A stretch of DNA of 64,000 nucleotides from Symbiodinium natans. Its lineage: Eukaryota; Sar; Dinophyceae; Suessiales; Symbiodiniaceae. The DNA lies in the NCBI GenBank assembly GCA_905221605.1, contig CAJNDS010002199.1, positions 257,001-321,000 of the forward strand, read 5' to 3'. Below are positions 44,173 through 54,350 of this stretch, piece after piece. Below the pieces are notes generated by a model, which worked only from the letters and a program-made list of their open reading frames with translations, did not search any database and was not told the DNA's origin. A program made the position numbers and the translations under genes. Every line of letters starts with the position of its first letter. Within the stretch, counting starts at the first letter, position 1.

Positions 44173-45503
44173 TCCAGCCAACAGTTGCATAATCGGGAGC
44201 AGTTGGGAATTTGGGAAGCATCAAATCCAACAGACATGCAGGATGTTTCGCTGACTTGGAAGTTGCTTGGGGCAGCCGAAACTGTGGGCCGCTTCTTTTC
44301 TTTGTCGGCAGAAGATGAGGCGCCGGTCTGTCATAGTCATGATATGTCATGATGTCTGGGCCTCCGTTGTGTTTGCGTGACAGGCTGGTATCAACGAGGA
44401 CATTCAGGCTGCATCTTTGCGTAGACCGGAAGACTTGCCCGAGACTTGGCTGGTCGAGCAGGTGATTCGGACGTGTTGGGTTCGAGAGATAATGAAAAAT
44501 ACGTGAGCCGAGGTTTGAAGTGAAGCAGCGCGAGCAACTGAAGAAGGCGGGCGGCAAGAGAGGTGTTTTCTGGAGTCGCCTTCCCGAGCATTGCTTTGCC
44601 GCAGGCAATGGCCGCGTTGCGAGTTCCCCTATCGGATCTGGTTGCAAAGGCCGTGCTGTGACCGGTACTCGAGCGGCCCGAGTGGTAGTGGCACACGTGG
44701 CATGCCTGAGAGGTCGATGGTGAGAGCTCAGCGGCTGATTTGCTTGCTGGCTTGCCGAAAGATTTGTCAAGGTCTTTTTGCACGAAAGTCTTGATTTGTG
44801 ACAATTTAGCCGATGATGTGCAAGGCGGTTTTCACGTTTACGCCATGCCTTGACAGCGGCGGCATCCGAAACAAACTCTTTGGTTGCTGCAGCCTTATTC
44901 CAGTGTCAGGTACACTTTCCAATGACGTTTAAGATCGAAAGTGCAGCTGAAAAGGTGTGTCCTCGAGGGGCTGGCCAAGAGGATACAATGCCAGTTGAGG
45001 ATGTAGCCAACGCAGCCATGGATGATCACAAGGCGCTGCAAAGAACTCCGCTGCTCTTACGTACGACATTTCCTGTGCATCCTCAACCTTAGAAGAGAGA
45101 GATGTGGGACCACGCTGGCTACCAGGGTCACTTGCGCTCAATCTCCCCTGATTGTAAGAAGCGTGTGCAGGCTAGTTTTTTGTGGTTCATTCTCTCTGCC
45201 TCCCTATGTCCCTATGTCAGCAACGCCATGCTTTGTGTGTGTCGTCCTCTGCCTCTGTGCCGCGCGCGCCGATCCGCCGCCGAGCCTGCCAAGTACAGTA
45301 TGGGTTATTCTGGAGATCTAGGACGGTCAACCCGGACAAATCCATGGACCCCGAGTGAGCATCGAAGAGCTATGTCATTATGTCCAAGCAACCCAAGCAA
45401 CCCAAGCATGCCCTTAGAAAGGCAATGCGTGGCGGTGCTGAAAACTGCCCAAGAGGCTCTCAAGAGCGCGGCCTGTCCCTGTCAAACGGTTCAGATGCCT
45501 AAC
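44173..45503 (+). CDS. unidentified split gene with short exons mostly in phase 0
   Basis: Six exon-like pieces splice in frame. 44173-44241 (QQLHNREQLGIWEASNPTDM), 44384-44461 (INEDIQAASLRRPEDLPETW), 44605-44649 (AMAALRVPLSDLVAK), 44910-44954 (VHFPMTFKIESAAEK), 45093-45125 (KREMWDHAGYQ) and 45299-45354 (YGLFWRSRTVNPDKSMDPE). A possible last exon ends SNGSDA-stop at 45503. Donors are GA, GT, GC and GT for the first four; the fifth is ambiguous (GG or a phase-shifted GT) and the sixth is GT; acceptors are all AG. The 5' end was not found. KREMWDHAGYQ and VNPDKSMDPE faintly recall J-protein segments but in the wrong order, so I give no function. Confidence 0.5.
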
Positions 45504-46391
45504 CTTGCATCCCCAGAACCGTTGCGGTGTGCTGAGGCAGAGGCAGAGATTAAGAGACACAGCAAGAAAAGCAGCTGCAGCTCTGTAACCAATTAGCGCG
45601 AAGAAAGAAGGAAGCGTTCTCACGTGTACCTCGATCGGAAGAGCATTCAAGCGCAAAGCTTTGATTGACGCTGTTTCATAGCGGCGAAAAGCTTTGATGG
45701 TTGCTCTGGAGAACAAGCCTTGGCATGTGATGTTGGAGACGACCAGTTGTGTCAAAGCAGTTTCACAGAAGGTTCTGCCATCCAGGATGAGGACAAGGAA
45801 TGACAAGGAACCAATTCGATAGGGTCTTGCCGAGCTTGACACATGTAGTAGCTTTGCGTGTGTCGACGAGGGAGGAGCAAACGAAGGCCTTTCCGCAAAC
45901 GTGTCGGTGTGTCGTGGAAGACAGGCCTTTTAATCTCTTGACCATTCTTGGACCAAGACTCTCAAAGACCCTTGCAGTGTCACTTTTGCGATGGAGCCCA
46001 AGACCTCCTCAGCCTTGCCTAGTCAACATGTTTCTGGCGTGTGCAAGCGCGATCAAAGTCGTGTAGCAGGACTAAAACGCTCTCGAAGGGTTCTGAGCCG
46101 TGCGAGTCGCGCCGTGATGCGCAGTGTGCAGTGCACGTCAGTGCAGATCGTTCAGGGAGATTCAGGGAGACTCCAGGAAGACTCCAGGGGTGATTTCTTG
46201 GCTCTTCTCAAAACCCACAGGATCAATGGACTGCTCACCGTGGCAACTCGTGGCAATAGTCTCCTTGTGCTGTCCTGTACTGTCGTCACACTGCCAGTTC
46301 TTGAATCAAGCGTCGAGCTGTGCCACAATGTGTGTGGCGACCCGCAGATCTCTTGAGTCTTGCCGGCATGCCATTGTCGCGCGATTCGCAG

Positions 46392-46708
46392 GTGGAAGGA
46401 AGCGTGCAGGATCTGTCGGATTTCATTGCTGTTTGCGAGAAACTGGAGCGCCGGAGCCTTTTGCCCTAAGTGACTTGAGGAGCAGTGTCTTGCTTGAAAA
46501 GCGCAGGTACGGGTTCCTGGACGTGTGTTGAGACTCAGCTTCGGCAGGAGGCCAGGTATGCCATGGTATGCCATAGTGCAGTTCTCGGAGGCTTGGCTGA
46601 GCTCCCCCTGTGCAGGTCATCGCCTTCAGCACGAAGCATGGTCAAGAGATACAGAAGTTCGTGAGGCTGCGCTGCAAGGCCGCGAACGCAAAGCTGTCCG
46701 ACAGTTAG
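46392..46708 (+). CDS. 3'-terminal exons of an unidentified gene
   Basis: An exon starting at 46392 after ...ATTCGCAG reads VEGSVQDLSDFIAVCEKLER. The last exon, 46616-46708 after ...CCCTGTGCAG, reads VIAFSTKHGQEIQKFVRLRC then AANAKLSDS-stop. Both have strong coding composition but no recognised domain. They could be the end of the gene at 44.2-45.5 kb, if its apparent stop at 45503 is wrong. Confidence 0.45.
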
Positions 46709-49600
46709 GTTGTGGTGCATGAGTCGTGGTGCCGCGGTCTAGGATTTGGCCCAGATGGTGGTGCAGGGCCACTGCCCAATCTTTGGGGATGTGGCCACTG
46801 TCTCGTCGGTTGTTTTTGTTTCGCATGTGCATGTGCTGAGATACGTCGCCTTCGGCTCCAGGCAGGGCTCAGCTGGCTTGGCATGCTTGTCTAATTTGGC
46901 TCAGCACTGGAGACTTCTTGAGTTTGAAGTCAGACATAGGTAAGGCTGGTAAGGACAGAAAAGAGCGCGATGGCCTTCTTGTTCTTCAGTGGTGCTGCTT
47001 ATGAGGCTTACTGGATGATCTCATTGAGACAAAGCCGAAGTCTGTCGGTGGACATGCCGGCATGGTTAGCCAGCTTGAACATGCAAAGCATTACGGGAGG
47101 CTTGCAAACACTAGAACCGCTAGAGCCGCTGATGCGATGTTGCTAGATGTTGCTAGGCTCCACGGCTTTTGCACTGCCTTTGCTGCCTCCGCCGCCATCA
47201 TCTGTTTGTAGCGCTGGGGGCTCTGACTTCCATGATCGCCGGTCTTGGAGTGTGCCCATCTGACCTGCGAGGTCACCCGGAAAGCGTGAGGCTTCTTGTA
47301 CATAGAGATGGGCGAGGTCAGTGAGCACGCCATGGAGAGGAGCTACGTGCTAACAGCTGTGTTCCTACCGCGGTGGCTGATTGTTGACTTCTGATCAACT
47401 GGCATGCTGCATACGTTCAAGCCTGAGTATCGTCGATTGCGATTGCCTTACAAGTCAGGAAGCTGTAGTTCCCTTACGTGGACTGAGACAAAAAAGGATT
47501 CAGGTTGTGCGGAGCTTGGAAGCTTGAGATCTCCATGAAAAGTTGCGAAGTCGGTTCCAACTACTCTTGATCAGATGCGAGCCTCCCGCCAAGAGCTTCT
47601 CAAACGCAAAAAAGAAACAAAAGCAGCAATACTGTGGTTGGAAGGATGGTGGGTGTCCATGGCAGCAGAGTCTGGAGCATGTTGGGCATGTCAGGGGCAT
47701 TGAAGGCTTTAGGGTTTCAGTTTTTGAGGAATGCGGATTCTAGTGCTGAGTGCTTTTGATCCAAGTCGGACCCTTAATGCCGCTGTCATAATATGCAGGG
47801 CGGTTGCCAGCCTGAGGTCAACATCAAGTGCCAGAGCTAATGTCTTAGAGTGCGCCCCCAGTGAATGGAGATTCTATTGACAAAGCTCTGAGAATGCAAA
47901 GCGCTCAGATAATCGAAAGACAAAGGCAATGTAGCAGTGTCTGCACATGTTTGCATCATTGGGAGCGCTGTGCCGACGCTCAAGCCAAGCTTTGGCATGA
48001 GCATTGCTTGGAGGCCGTGTGAAAAAAGTTGTGCTTCTGGGTGTAGTAACAGCGGACCACTTGTTGGCAGCTTCTTTCAGTGTAGCATCAAGCAGTCATG
48101 GGGTCATGGGTTCTGTTTCGAGGGCTTTTTGGTCTCGTGCCATGTTCTGGTGCGCTGGCACGGGTACCAACCTAAGCCCCCGGACTTCTGGAACCTGACC
48201 GGCAGCCAGTATAGCAGAGGCAAGCCCCGACTAAAGTCCTCTGGTTGCGAATATCGATGCTACGCGGCCCCTCGACGCAGCCTGCACGTGAGCTGCATTT
48301 CTAGATGTCACTTTGCGTGGGAACGCAGCATGTCCCTTGATTCCGGGCTGGCTCCAGAAAGGTAAGTCAGGGGCGGTTCCACAGAAGGGGGGTAGGCAGG
48401 TCAGTCCAGCAAGGAGTTCACAGAAAGATTGGGCAAAGCCAGAAAACATGTCAAAGCACTTCACCATTTCTGTCGTTCGTTCCTATGTCGAGGTACCACA
48501 TACCATGCAAAGGTTCTGGACCCCACAAGGCCCACCATACCCAACAACACCGTAAGAGTACTGACGGGCAGGCCCCCCAATTCACCGCAGCGCAGCTTCT
48601 ACTGTATGGGCAGATGTTGCAGAATTTCTTACGGCTCCAGAGCGCTACAGTTGTTTCACACAAAGCTTTAATTACAAGGGGCAACAATCGGCGCAGGCCT
48701 GAGGCCTGGACTCTCCGGTGACTGCATCGGGCAGAACAGTGCGCTGAGCAGGTGTGGCACTAAACCTGCAATACACAACAATACACAATGCACAAACCTA
48801 GCAGTCCTTTCACCTATGCATACCTCTTTCTGCCAGATGCTTCATATTTTTGGAGCCGCTTCAAGGCAACGTGCACCTACAAGGACCACAGCTGTAACAG
48901 TCTTTGGAGGTGCATAATATGGCCGTCCCCAAAAAAGGGGGCTCATAGGGGGTTCATATGGGGCCACAGAACTGTCATAGGGTCAGCAGGTCGCGGCTCC
49001 AATTGAGGGTTTTAGGGTGAAGGTTCCTGCGAGATCATTTTGTAAAATTGAGTCTGTTTTTGGTGGGAGCTTCGTGGGGCCTAGCCAGTCCGACACCTAG
49101 GGGTCCCGCAACGGCGGGCGTCCATACGTGGTCTCTAGCAGGTCGGGTTTGATCGGAGGGTCCGGACTTCAAAGCCCTGCGCATCCAAGATTCGACATCA
49201 TTTCGCTTGCAGCTTCGCTCTTGGTCTACTTGCTCTTTTAAGTACACACGGACTCAATCAGTGGATCACTCGCTGATTCCCTCAATCGCGCTCGCGCCTC
49301 ACGCTGCCAGTATCATGTGTTGTCATCGTTCTTCCGGGCATGGGGCTTCGCTACTCTTGCTTCTCGTTTTCTTGGGTCTGGTTTTGCTTGCTTGTGGCTG
49401 CATATTGGACAGTACTTCCTCTACTATGTAAGACGGGGTTCAGCCATTTTGCTCATGAACCAGTTCTTGTTTATCTCGAACAACGCAGACGGAAGCCCTG
49501 ACAGCTTCGGCTGCTAATTTGTTGTGTTGCAGATGTTCGCCTCATTGTGATTGATTTTAGATTTTTAGGACCTATCCTTGAGGAACCTTGGTCAGATGCC
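46709..49600. other. no supportable gene
   Basis: Unique sequence. Several open frames of 60-140 codons overlap on both strands without domains. Some AG-preceded short frames (for example 48010-48190, KKVVLLGVVTADHLLAASF) could be exons but cannot be chained. Confidence 0.35.
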
Positions 49601-50973
49601 ATGTCTGGAGCCCCTGCAGCCATGGAAACACTTTTGGCCGAGTTGGCCGCTGCAAATCCAGGCGTACCGGAGGAGGTGATATGGCGATTTCTGCAGCGAC
49701 GACTGCATGGCGAAAGTCGCGACAGGTCTTGAGATGTGGCTTTTGTTTGGCTTTCGGTGCAGCATTTAGCAGCACAAGACATGCAGTGTTGTACAATTCA
49801 GGTGAATATCCAGCATCGTTCCGTTCCCCACTGGATCGACTGAATCGCCATGAACTAGAACAAGCTGCATCAAGTACAGCAACACCCCAATCGCTCCGAC
49901 TTACAACGATGTGCCACTGTAGAGCATGTGCCATTGACTGGAACCTGGAAGCGCAACCACTGAATGTGGCGCGGTGTTATTGCGCAGCCTGCCGCCGTTT
50001 TCAAGCCAGCTCTTTTGCATCGTACCTTGCAGCTGGACTTCACCAGCCTGATCGCATGGCAGGCGGTAGTGAATGGGACCAAAGAAGAGTCCTATGCTGA
50101 GTCCATGCATATCCAGCAGTGTCGCATCTGTGATAGGTGGAAACATCTACCAGCAGCGCGGGTTCTGCAAAGTTCTCGGCTCTGTTGACAGGCTCCTGAC
50201 ATTCACCTGTTAAAGTGTATTTGTTTGTTGGAATACTTTGCTTGGAGGCTGATGTGTTCGAAGTGCTTCACGAAATTGGCTGTCGTTCCAGTCAGCGGAG
50301 CTAGACAAGGCCGGTCTGCTGCTTCCAGCAGTCAACTTGTATGTCATGTGGCGGATGCCTTGCCCCACGAGGCGAGGTGTTGCTTTGTTTGGGCTCTGTG
50401 GCAGACGGTTCGATTCCAGATGGACTTTCGTCCAAGTGGCAGACTTCTTACGAGGACTGGGATCGCTCCTGTGAGCCGTCGTGGTGGCAAGCAAGACCTG
50501 GAGCATGTACAATCCCGCACCGCAGCCTGCTATTGAAGGGCGGCTGCTCTTGTGGCAAATGTTCTTTCGAGGCGAAGCTGCTGCCAGGTGAAGCGCAACA
50601 CTGCTACTGCAAACTTTGCCGGCAGATGTCTGGCTCTGTGGCACAGACATGGCTGCCTGCATCCAAGGACAGCTTTCAATGGACACAGTCTGAAGCACTA
50701 CGGCTGGTGAGAACAACTGGCCATGGACAAAGGCATCTATGCACATGCTGTGGTACCGTGATGACAATCGTCTATGATTCTCAACCGGACTGCATTTGGC
50801 CGGCTGCTGGTACTCTTGATGATGCACAGATGCAGAAGGCTTCTGGAGAAGGAATTTCAGGTGTGGTTGCTGGTGCGATGTGGTACCGAGTGATCCACAT
50901 CTGTTGTGCTTATATGCAACCTTGGTATCGGCTGCCTGATGATGGTCTGCCCCGTTTAAAGTATGCTGGTTGA
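49601..50973 (+). pseudogene. double GFA/CENP-V-domain zinc protein, frame-disrupted
   Basis: GFA/CENP-V (Mss4-like) domains bind zinc through CxC...CxxC...CxxC cysteines; founding members act on S-hydroxymethylglutathione. ATG 49601 gives an Ala/Glu-rich lead (PEEVIWRFLQRRLHGESRD), then a possible 47-nt GT-AG intron (49726-49772). The first domain has MCHCRACAIDW and ARCYCAACRRFQASSFASYL (49909-50030), with its second half split between frames (CSKCFTKLAVV, then LLCLGSVADG). The second domain is intact in one frame: KGGCSCGKCSFEAKL, HCYCKLCRQMSGS, HLCTCCGTVMTIVYD and WPAAGTLDD, to the stop at 50973. Breaks in the first domain suggest a decayed copy, or missed introns. Confidence 0.7.
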
Positions 50974-51119
50974 GAAACCATTTGGGCTGCGCTGAGCTTC
51001 AGCTTCGCCTTACGAAGCTTTACGAAGCTTCACGAAGCTCTCGTGCCTAAAACCCGGCCGCCTCAGAATCCGAGTGCTTCATGGGCTTGTAGCAGTCCTT
51101 GGAAAGTGTCCATAGGAGT

Positions 51120-51720
51120 CCATCGGGCATTCTCTAAGGACTTGAGAGAGTGAAGTGCAGAAAGAAGCGTGTTGAAGACAAGAAGAGTCGGAAGAGATTG
51201 AAATGAAGAAGTTGAAGTGATCAAGGTTGACAACGGAAAGAAGAGTCTTGCATTGAAGAAATGAAGACATGTGTTCAACGGAGGAAACATTTTGATGGGA
51301 AGAAGCGTGTTCAAGTGAAGAGGAGCGTTACAGATTCGTTAAAAGGAAGATTTGCGTTAAGGTAAAGAGCCATGTTGGAGTGAAGACGGGCGTTAAAAAA
51401 TGAGCAGAGCGTTGAAGTTCAGAAGCGTGCTGAAGTGATGAAGCGTGTGAAAGGGAAGAAGAACGCAGAGATGAAGAAGAAGAAAAACAATAAAAGAGTA
51501 TGAGAGTGTTAAAGGACGTAAGAGGAGCAATCTTAAACTGAAGTCGCGGGTGCTGAAGGGAAGGAGAGTATAGAACCGAAGAGGAGCATGCAAGGGAGTA
51601 GCAGTGTTACTCTAAGCAAGAATGTGAAGACAAGCAGAGTGCTGAAGGGGAAGGTTTTAAACTTAGGAAGAGTGGTAAGGGAAAGAAGAGCGCTGAACTC
51701 AAGAAAGTGCTCAAGGGAAT
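51120..51720. repeat. degenerate GAAG-rich minisatellite
   Basis: Loosely repeated GAAGAAGCGTGTTGAAGTG-like units, 20-30 bp apart, purine-rich on the plus strand. Minus-strand frames (Phe/Leu/Ser/His-rich) are repeat products. Confidence 0.75.
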
Positions 51721-53360
51721 TGCGCGCAAGTCCTGAAATGATTTCGTAGCCTTTTAAGGCTCAGACAAGAGATCGGATGAGGTTTTGGGTGTGATGGCCG
51801 CTGGTCTGCCATCTTGGTCAGCCTGTTGGGTACCGTGCTCATTCTGATAATCAGCGTATCTGCTGATGCTTGCTGGATCTTGCTGGTGTTTCTTGAAAAG
51901 GCGAGGTCTCCGAGTACCCCGTCGCCCCGTCGAGGCTATCATGCTTCGCAGGTCAGGGCTTCAATGCCCACAGCTGGAAATATGAGATGATGCAAGTTCT
52001 TGACACGCCAGGGAATGACTCCAGCCCCGACATCACCCTTGCGAACGGCAGCTTGGAGGCAGCTTCGTGCTCTCAACAGCTTGGCAATCTTGTCAAAAAC
52101 AGTCGCGTGATTCCGGCCTACACTTGTGGATTTCAATAGTGAGGCTCGACAAATTACTAAACTTCAAGTGCCTTTTCGCCGCGGCGGGGTCTATGTGTGT
52201 TGTGGCAGGAGCCGGCATGTAAGTTTGTTGCGTTGGCGCATGTCTTCTCATAACCAGGGAACTGCAGGGCTCAGCCAGGGAACGTCGACAGTTGCAAGGA
52301 TGGCAACCGTGGTGCAAAGCCTGCAATTGTTGGATCTTCATGTAGAGGGTTTCAGACTTTCCTGAGAACTTAATTGCGCAACAGAAGTTGATAGAAGTTG
52401 CCCCAAACCCTCGCTGAACAGCAAGGTAGACAAGAAACGAGCCGAAATGCCCACTCGATAAGATGTGACGAAACTAGTTTCAACCAGAACTGTCTTCGCT
52501 TGCCGTAAAATCCGTGGTTGACGTATCAATACTGTTGCATAGGCAGAGAATGATGCAACAGGTCCCCCTGACAGCCATGCTTTTTCTGCTTGATTGTTCC
52601 GCAGACGGCGTACCTGGACACAGCTATGCCTAGCTCAATTTCAGATGTGTTTCCCTTGCTTTGTGCTGAGTGGCTTTGCCCGAATCTTCGCTCGACTTGC
52701 TCCAGGTGGCAGCTCGGTCGACGTGTGTAAAGATCCGTGCGGTACTTGTAGTTTGTGTCGTCTATCCTCGCCGCTTGAGCAATGGGAGTCGAGATACCGA
52801 AAGTCGGCCATGAACAATCTCGGCCCTGTTTCTGCTTTACAGTTGTTCGGTGTAGCACTAAGGCAGAAGTGTCTCGCCGGCATGGGCCAAGAGTCCAGTG
52901 CCCAGAGTGCTTGTTTCAGAAGGATACTCTTGCACTGTCTTTCATAGCGAATGTGTCGCGTTTCTGAAGCATGTCGCGAAGCCCTGCTCAATTTAGGAGA
53001 CGGCGCTTGCAATGGATTCTCTCTGCGATCGCCGCGCCCACAAGGCAAGTGCCAAGATACTACTACACGCGGGCAGCTACGCTGAGTTTGTTCGAAAGCT
53101 GTTGTGAAGGCCTGCCCAAGTCCTCCAGTTGAACGAACAAGACGAAGGCTCTCGACAGAGAACGCCAGGCCTCTCGCTGAAGGGAGAGAGCTGAGAGAGT
53201 GGAGCTGAGAGAGTGGAGCTGAGTGAGTGCGAGAAAGAGCAGCAAGAGAGTGTGTCTGGTAACAAAAGCTACAGATTTGCTTGCTGCCGATGCGTTGGAG
53301 TGTCATTTTGAGTAGCACTCATCCTGACGCCGCGACGGCCATTGCATTCGATGAATGCAG
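51721..53360. other. no supportable gene
   Basis: Unique sequence. Overlapping frames on both strands reach 225 codons without a domain and with low-complexity Ser/Leu content. A short GAGAGTGGAGCTGA tandem repeat lies at 53190-53230. Confidence 0.35.
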
Positions 53361-54093
53361 GAGTCCGAAGACGCCGCAGAGCTCGAAACTCCCATGGAGG
53401 CCCTTACCTCATCTGATTATCTTCTGCAGCTAGCCGTTTGCGTGAGTGTCTGCGCTAGTGCAGCTAGTGCTGCTAGTGTCTGGGCATTTGCTATCTGCTA
53501 TCTTCTGCTCGAGCGCGCTGGGCTGCCGTGGATTTTGATGTGCAGCTCAGGCCATCGGGAGGCGCTGCTCCAGCGCCACGAAGGTCTGCAAGTTGCTCGG
53601 CGCCTTGGCACACTGATGGCATCAATTTGTCACACCCTGCTTTGTGGAGCCTTTGTAGCGCCTTTGTAGCGCCTATGCGGTGACGAGAGGAGGTGCGCGG
53701 CTGCAAATCTGCAGCTCAGGCTCAGGATGCCACCGAAAGGGTGAGAAATTTCTTTGTGAAATGTCCCGCAAATCTTGGGGGGGGGGTTGAGCCGTTCAGA
53801 CTCAGACCCCGCCAGGACCGAGCTTCCCGAATGCGTCGACCGGCTTCACAGAGCAAGCGGGCGCCTGAAGCTCCACAGATCCAATGCGTTGAATCTTGCG
53901 GCGTATGCCATGTCATCCGAAGTGTGGCGCCATGAACATTGGGGAAGTGCAAGGTACACCGACGTATCGAATGAGGAGGAAGGGAGAATCATGGTTGTTG
54001 GAAACTGTTTCGATGAAACGGATGCAGGAGACGAAGATGAAGCTTCTCCAGGAGAACCGAAGCCTCAGGGCTCTGGCAGAGAGGCGCGAGTGA
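53361..54093 (+). CDS. unidentified split gene ending in a coiled coil
   Basis: Exon-like pieces: 53361-53429 (ESEDAAELETPMEALTSSDY), one from 53551 (HREALLQRHEGLQVARRLG), 53715-53740 (QAQDATER, GTGAG donor) and 53816-53878 (DRASRMRRPASQSKRAPEAP). The last exon, from about 53954 to 54093, reads METVSMKRMQETKMKLLQEN then RSLRALAERRE-stop, a clear coiled coil. The phases of the middle pieces are only partly checked. An alternative acidic frame also covers the last exon. Function unknown. Confidence 0.45.
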
Positions 54094-54205
54094 TACCAAT
54101 AATGCCAATGGCTCTGTGATCTGCGGATGGGATGGACACTTGTCCTTGATAGTGCTTCGTGTGAGCCAGAATAGATGATTTGACGAACGGTCAGACTTCC
54201 ATGTA

Positions 54206-54350
54206 TTGTAAACGCTTGCGGGCGCAGCCTCGGCAGCCGGGCCGGCCCAATGTGGGGTGCAGTGTGCGCATCGCGCACGAAGGAAAGCCAAAGTCACATG
54301 TCGTTTTGTGCAGCACCACACACGTCATGAGTTCAGGAGGTATAGGAGGG
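54206..54350. repeat. dispersed repeat, second copy
   Basis: TTGTAAACGCTTGCG, CGGCCCAA, TGCAGTGTGCGC, CACACGTCATG and AGGAGGT occur here in the same order and strand as at 25764-25880, with insertions between them. Confidence 0.6.

Noticed and set aside
48919-48949. MAVPKK start resembling a plastid ribosomal L32 N-terminus
   Set aside because: The frame stops after eight codons and nothing further matches.
52641-53318. 225-codon minus-strand open frame
   Set aside because: Ser/Leu/His-rich with internal tandem-repeat sequence (53150-53260) and no domain. No start or neighbour supports it.
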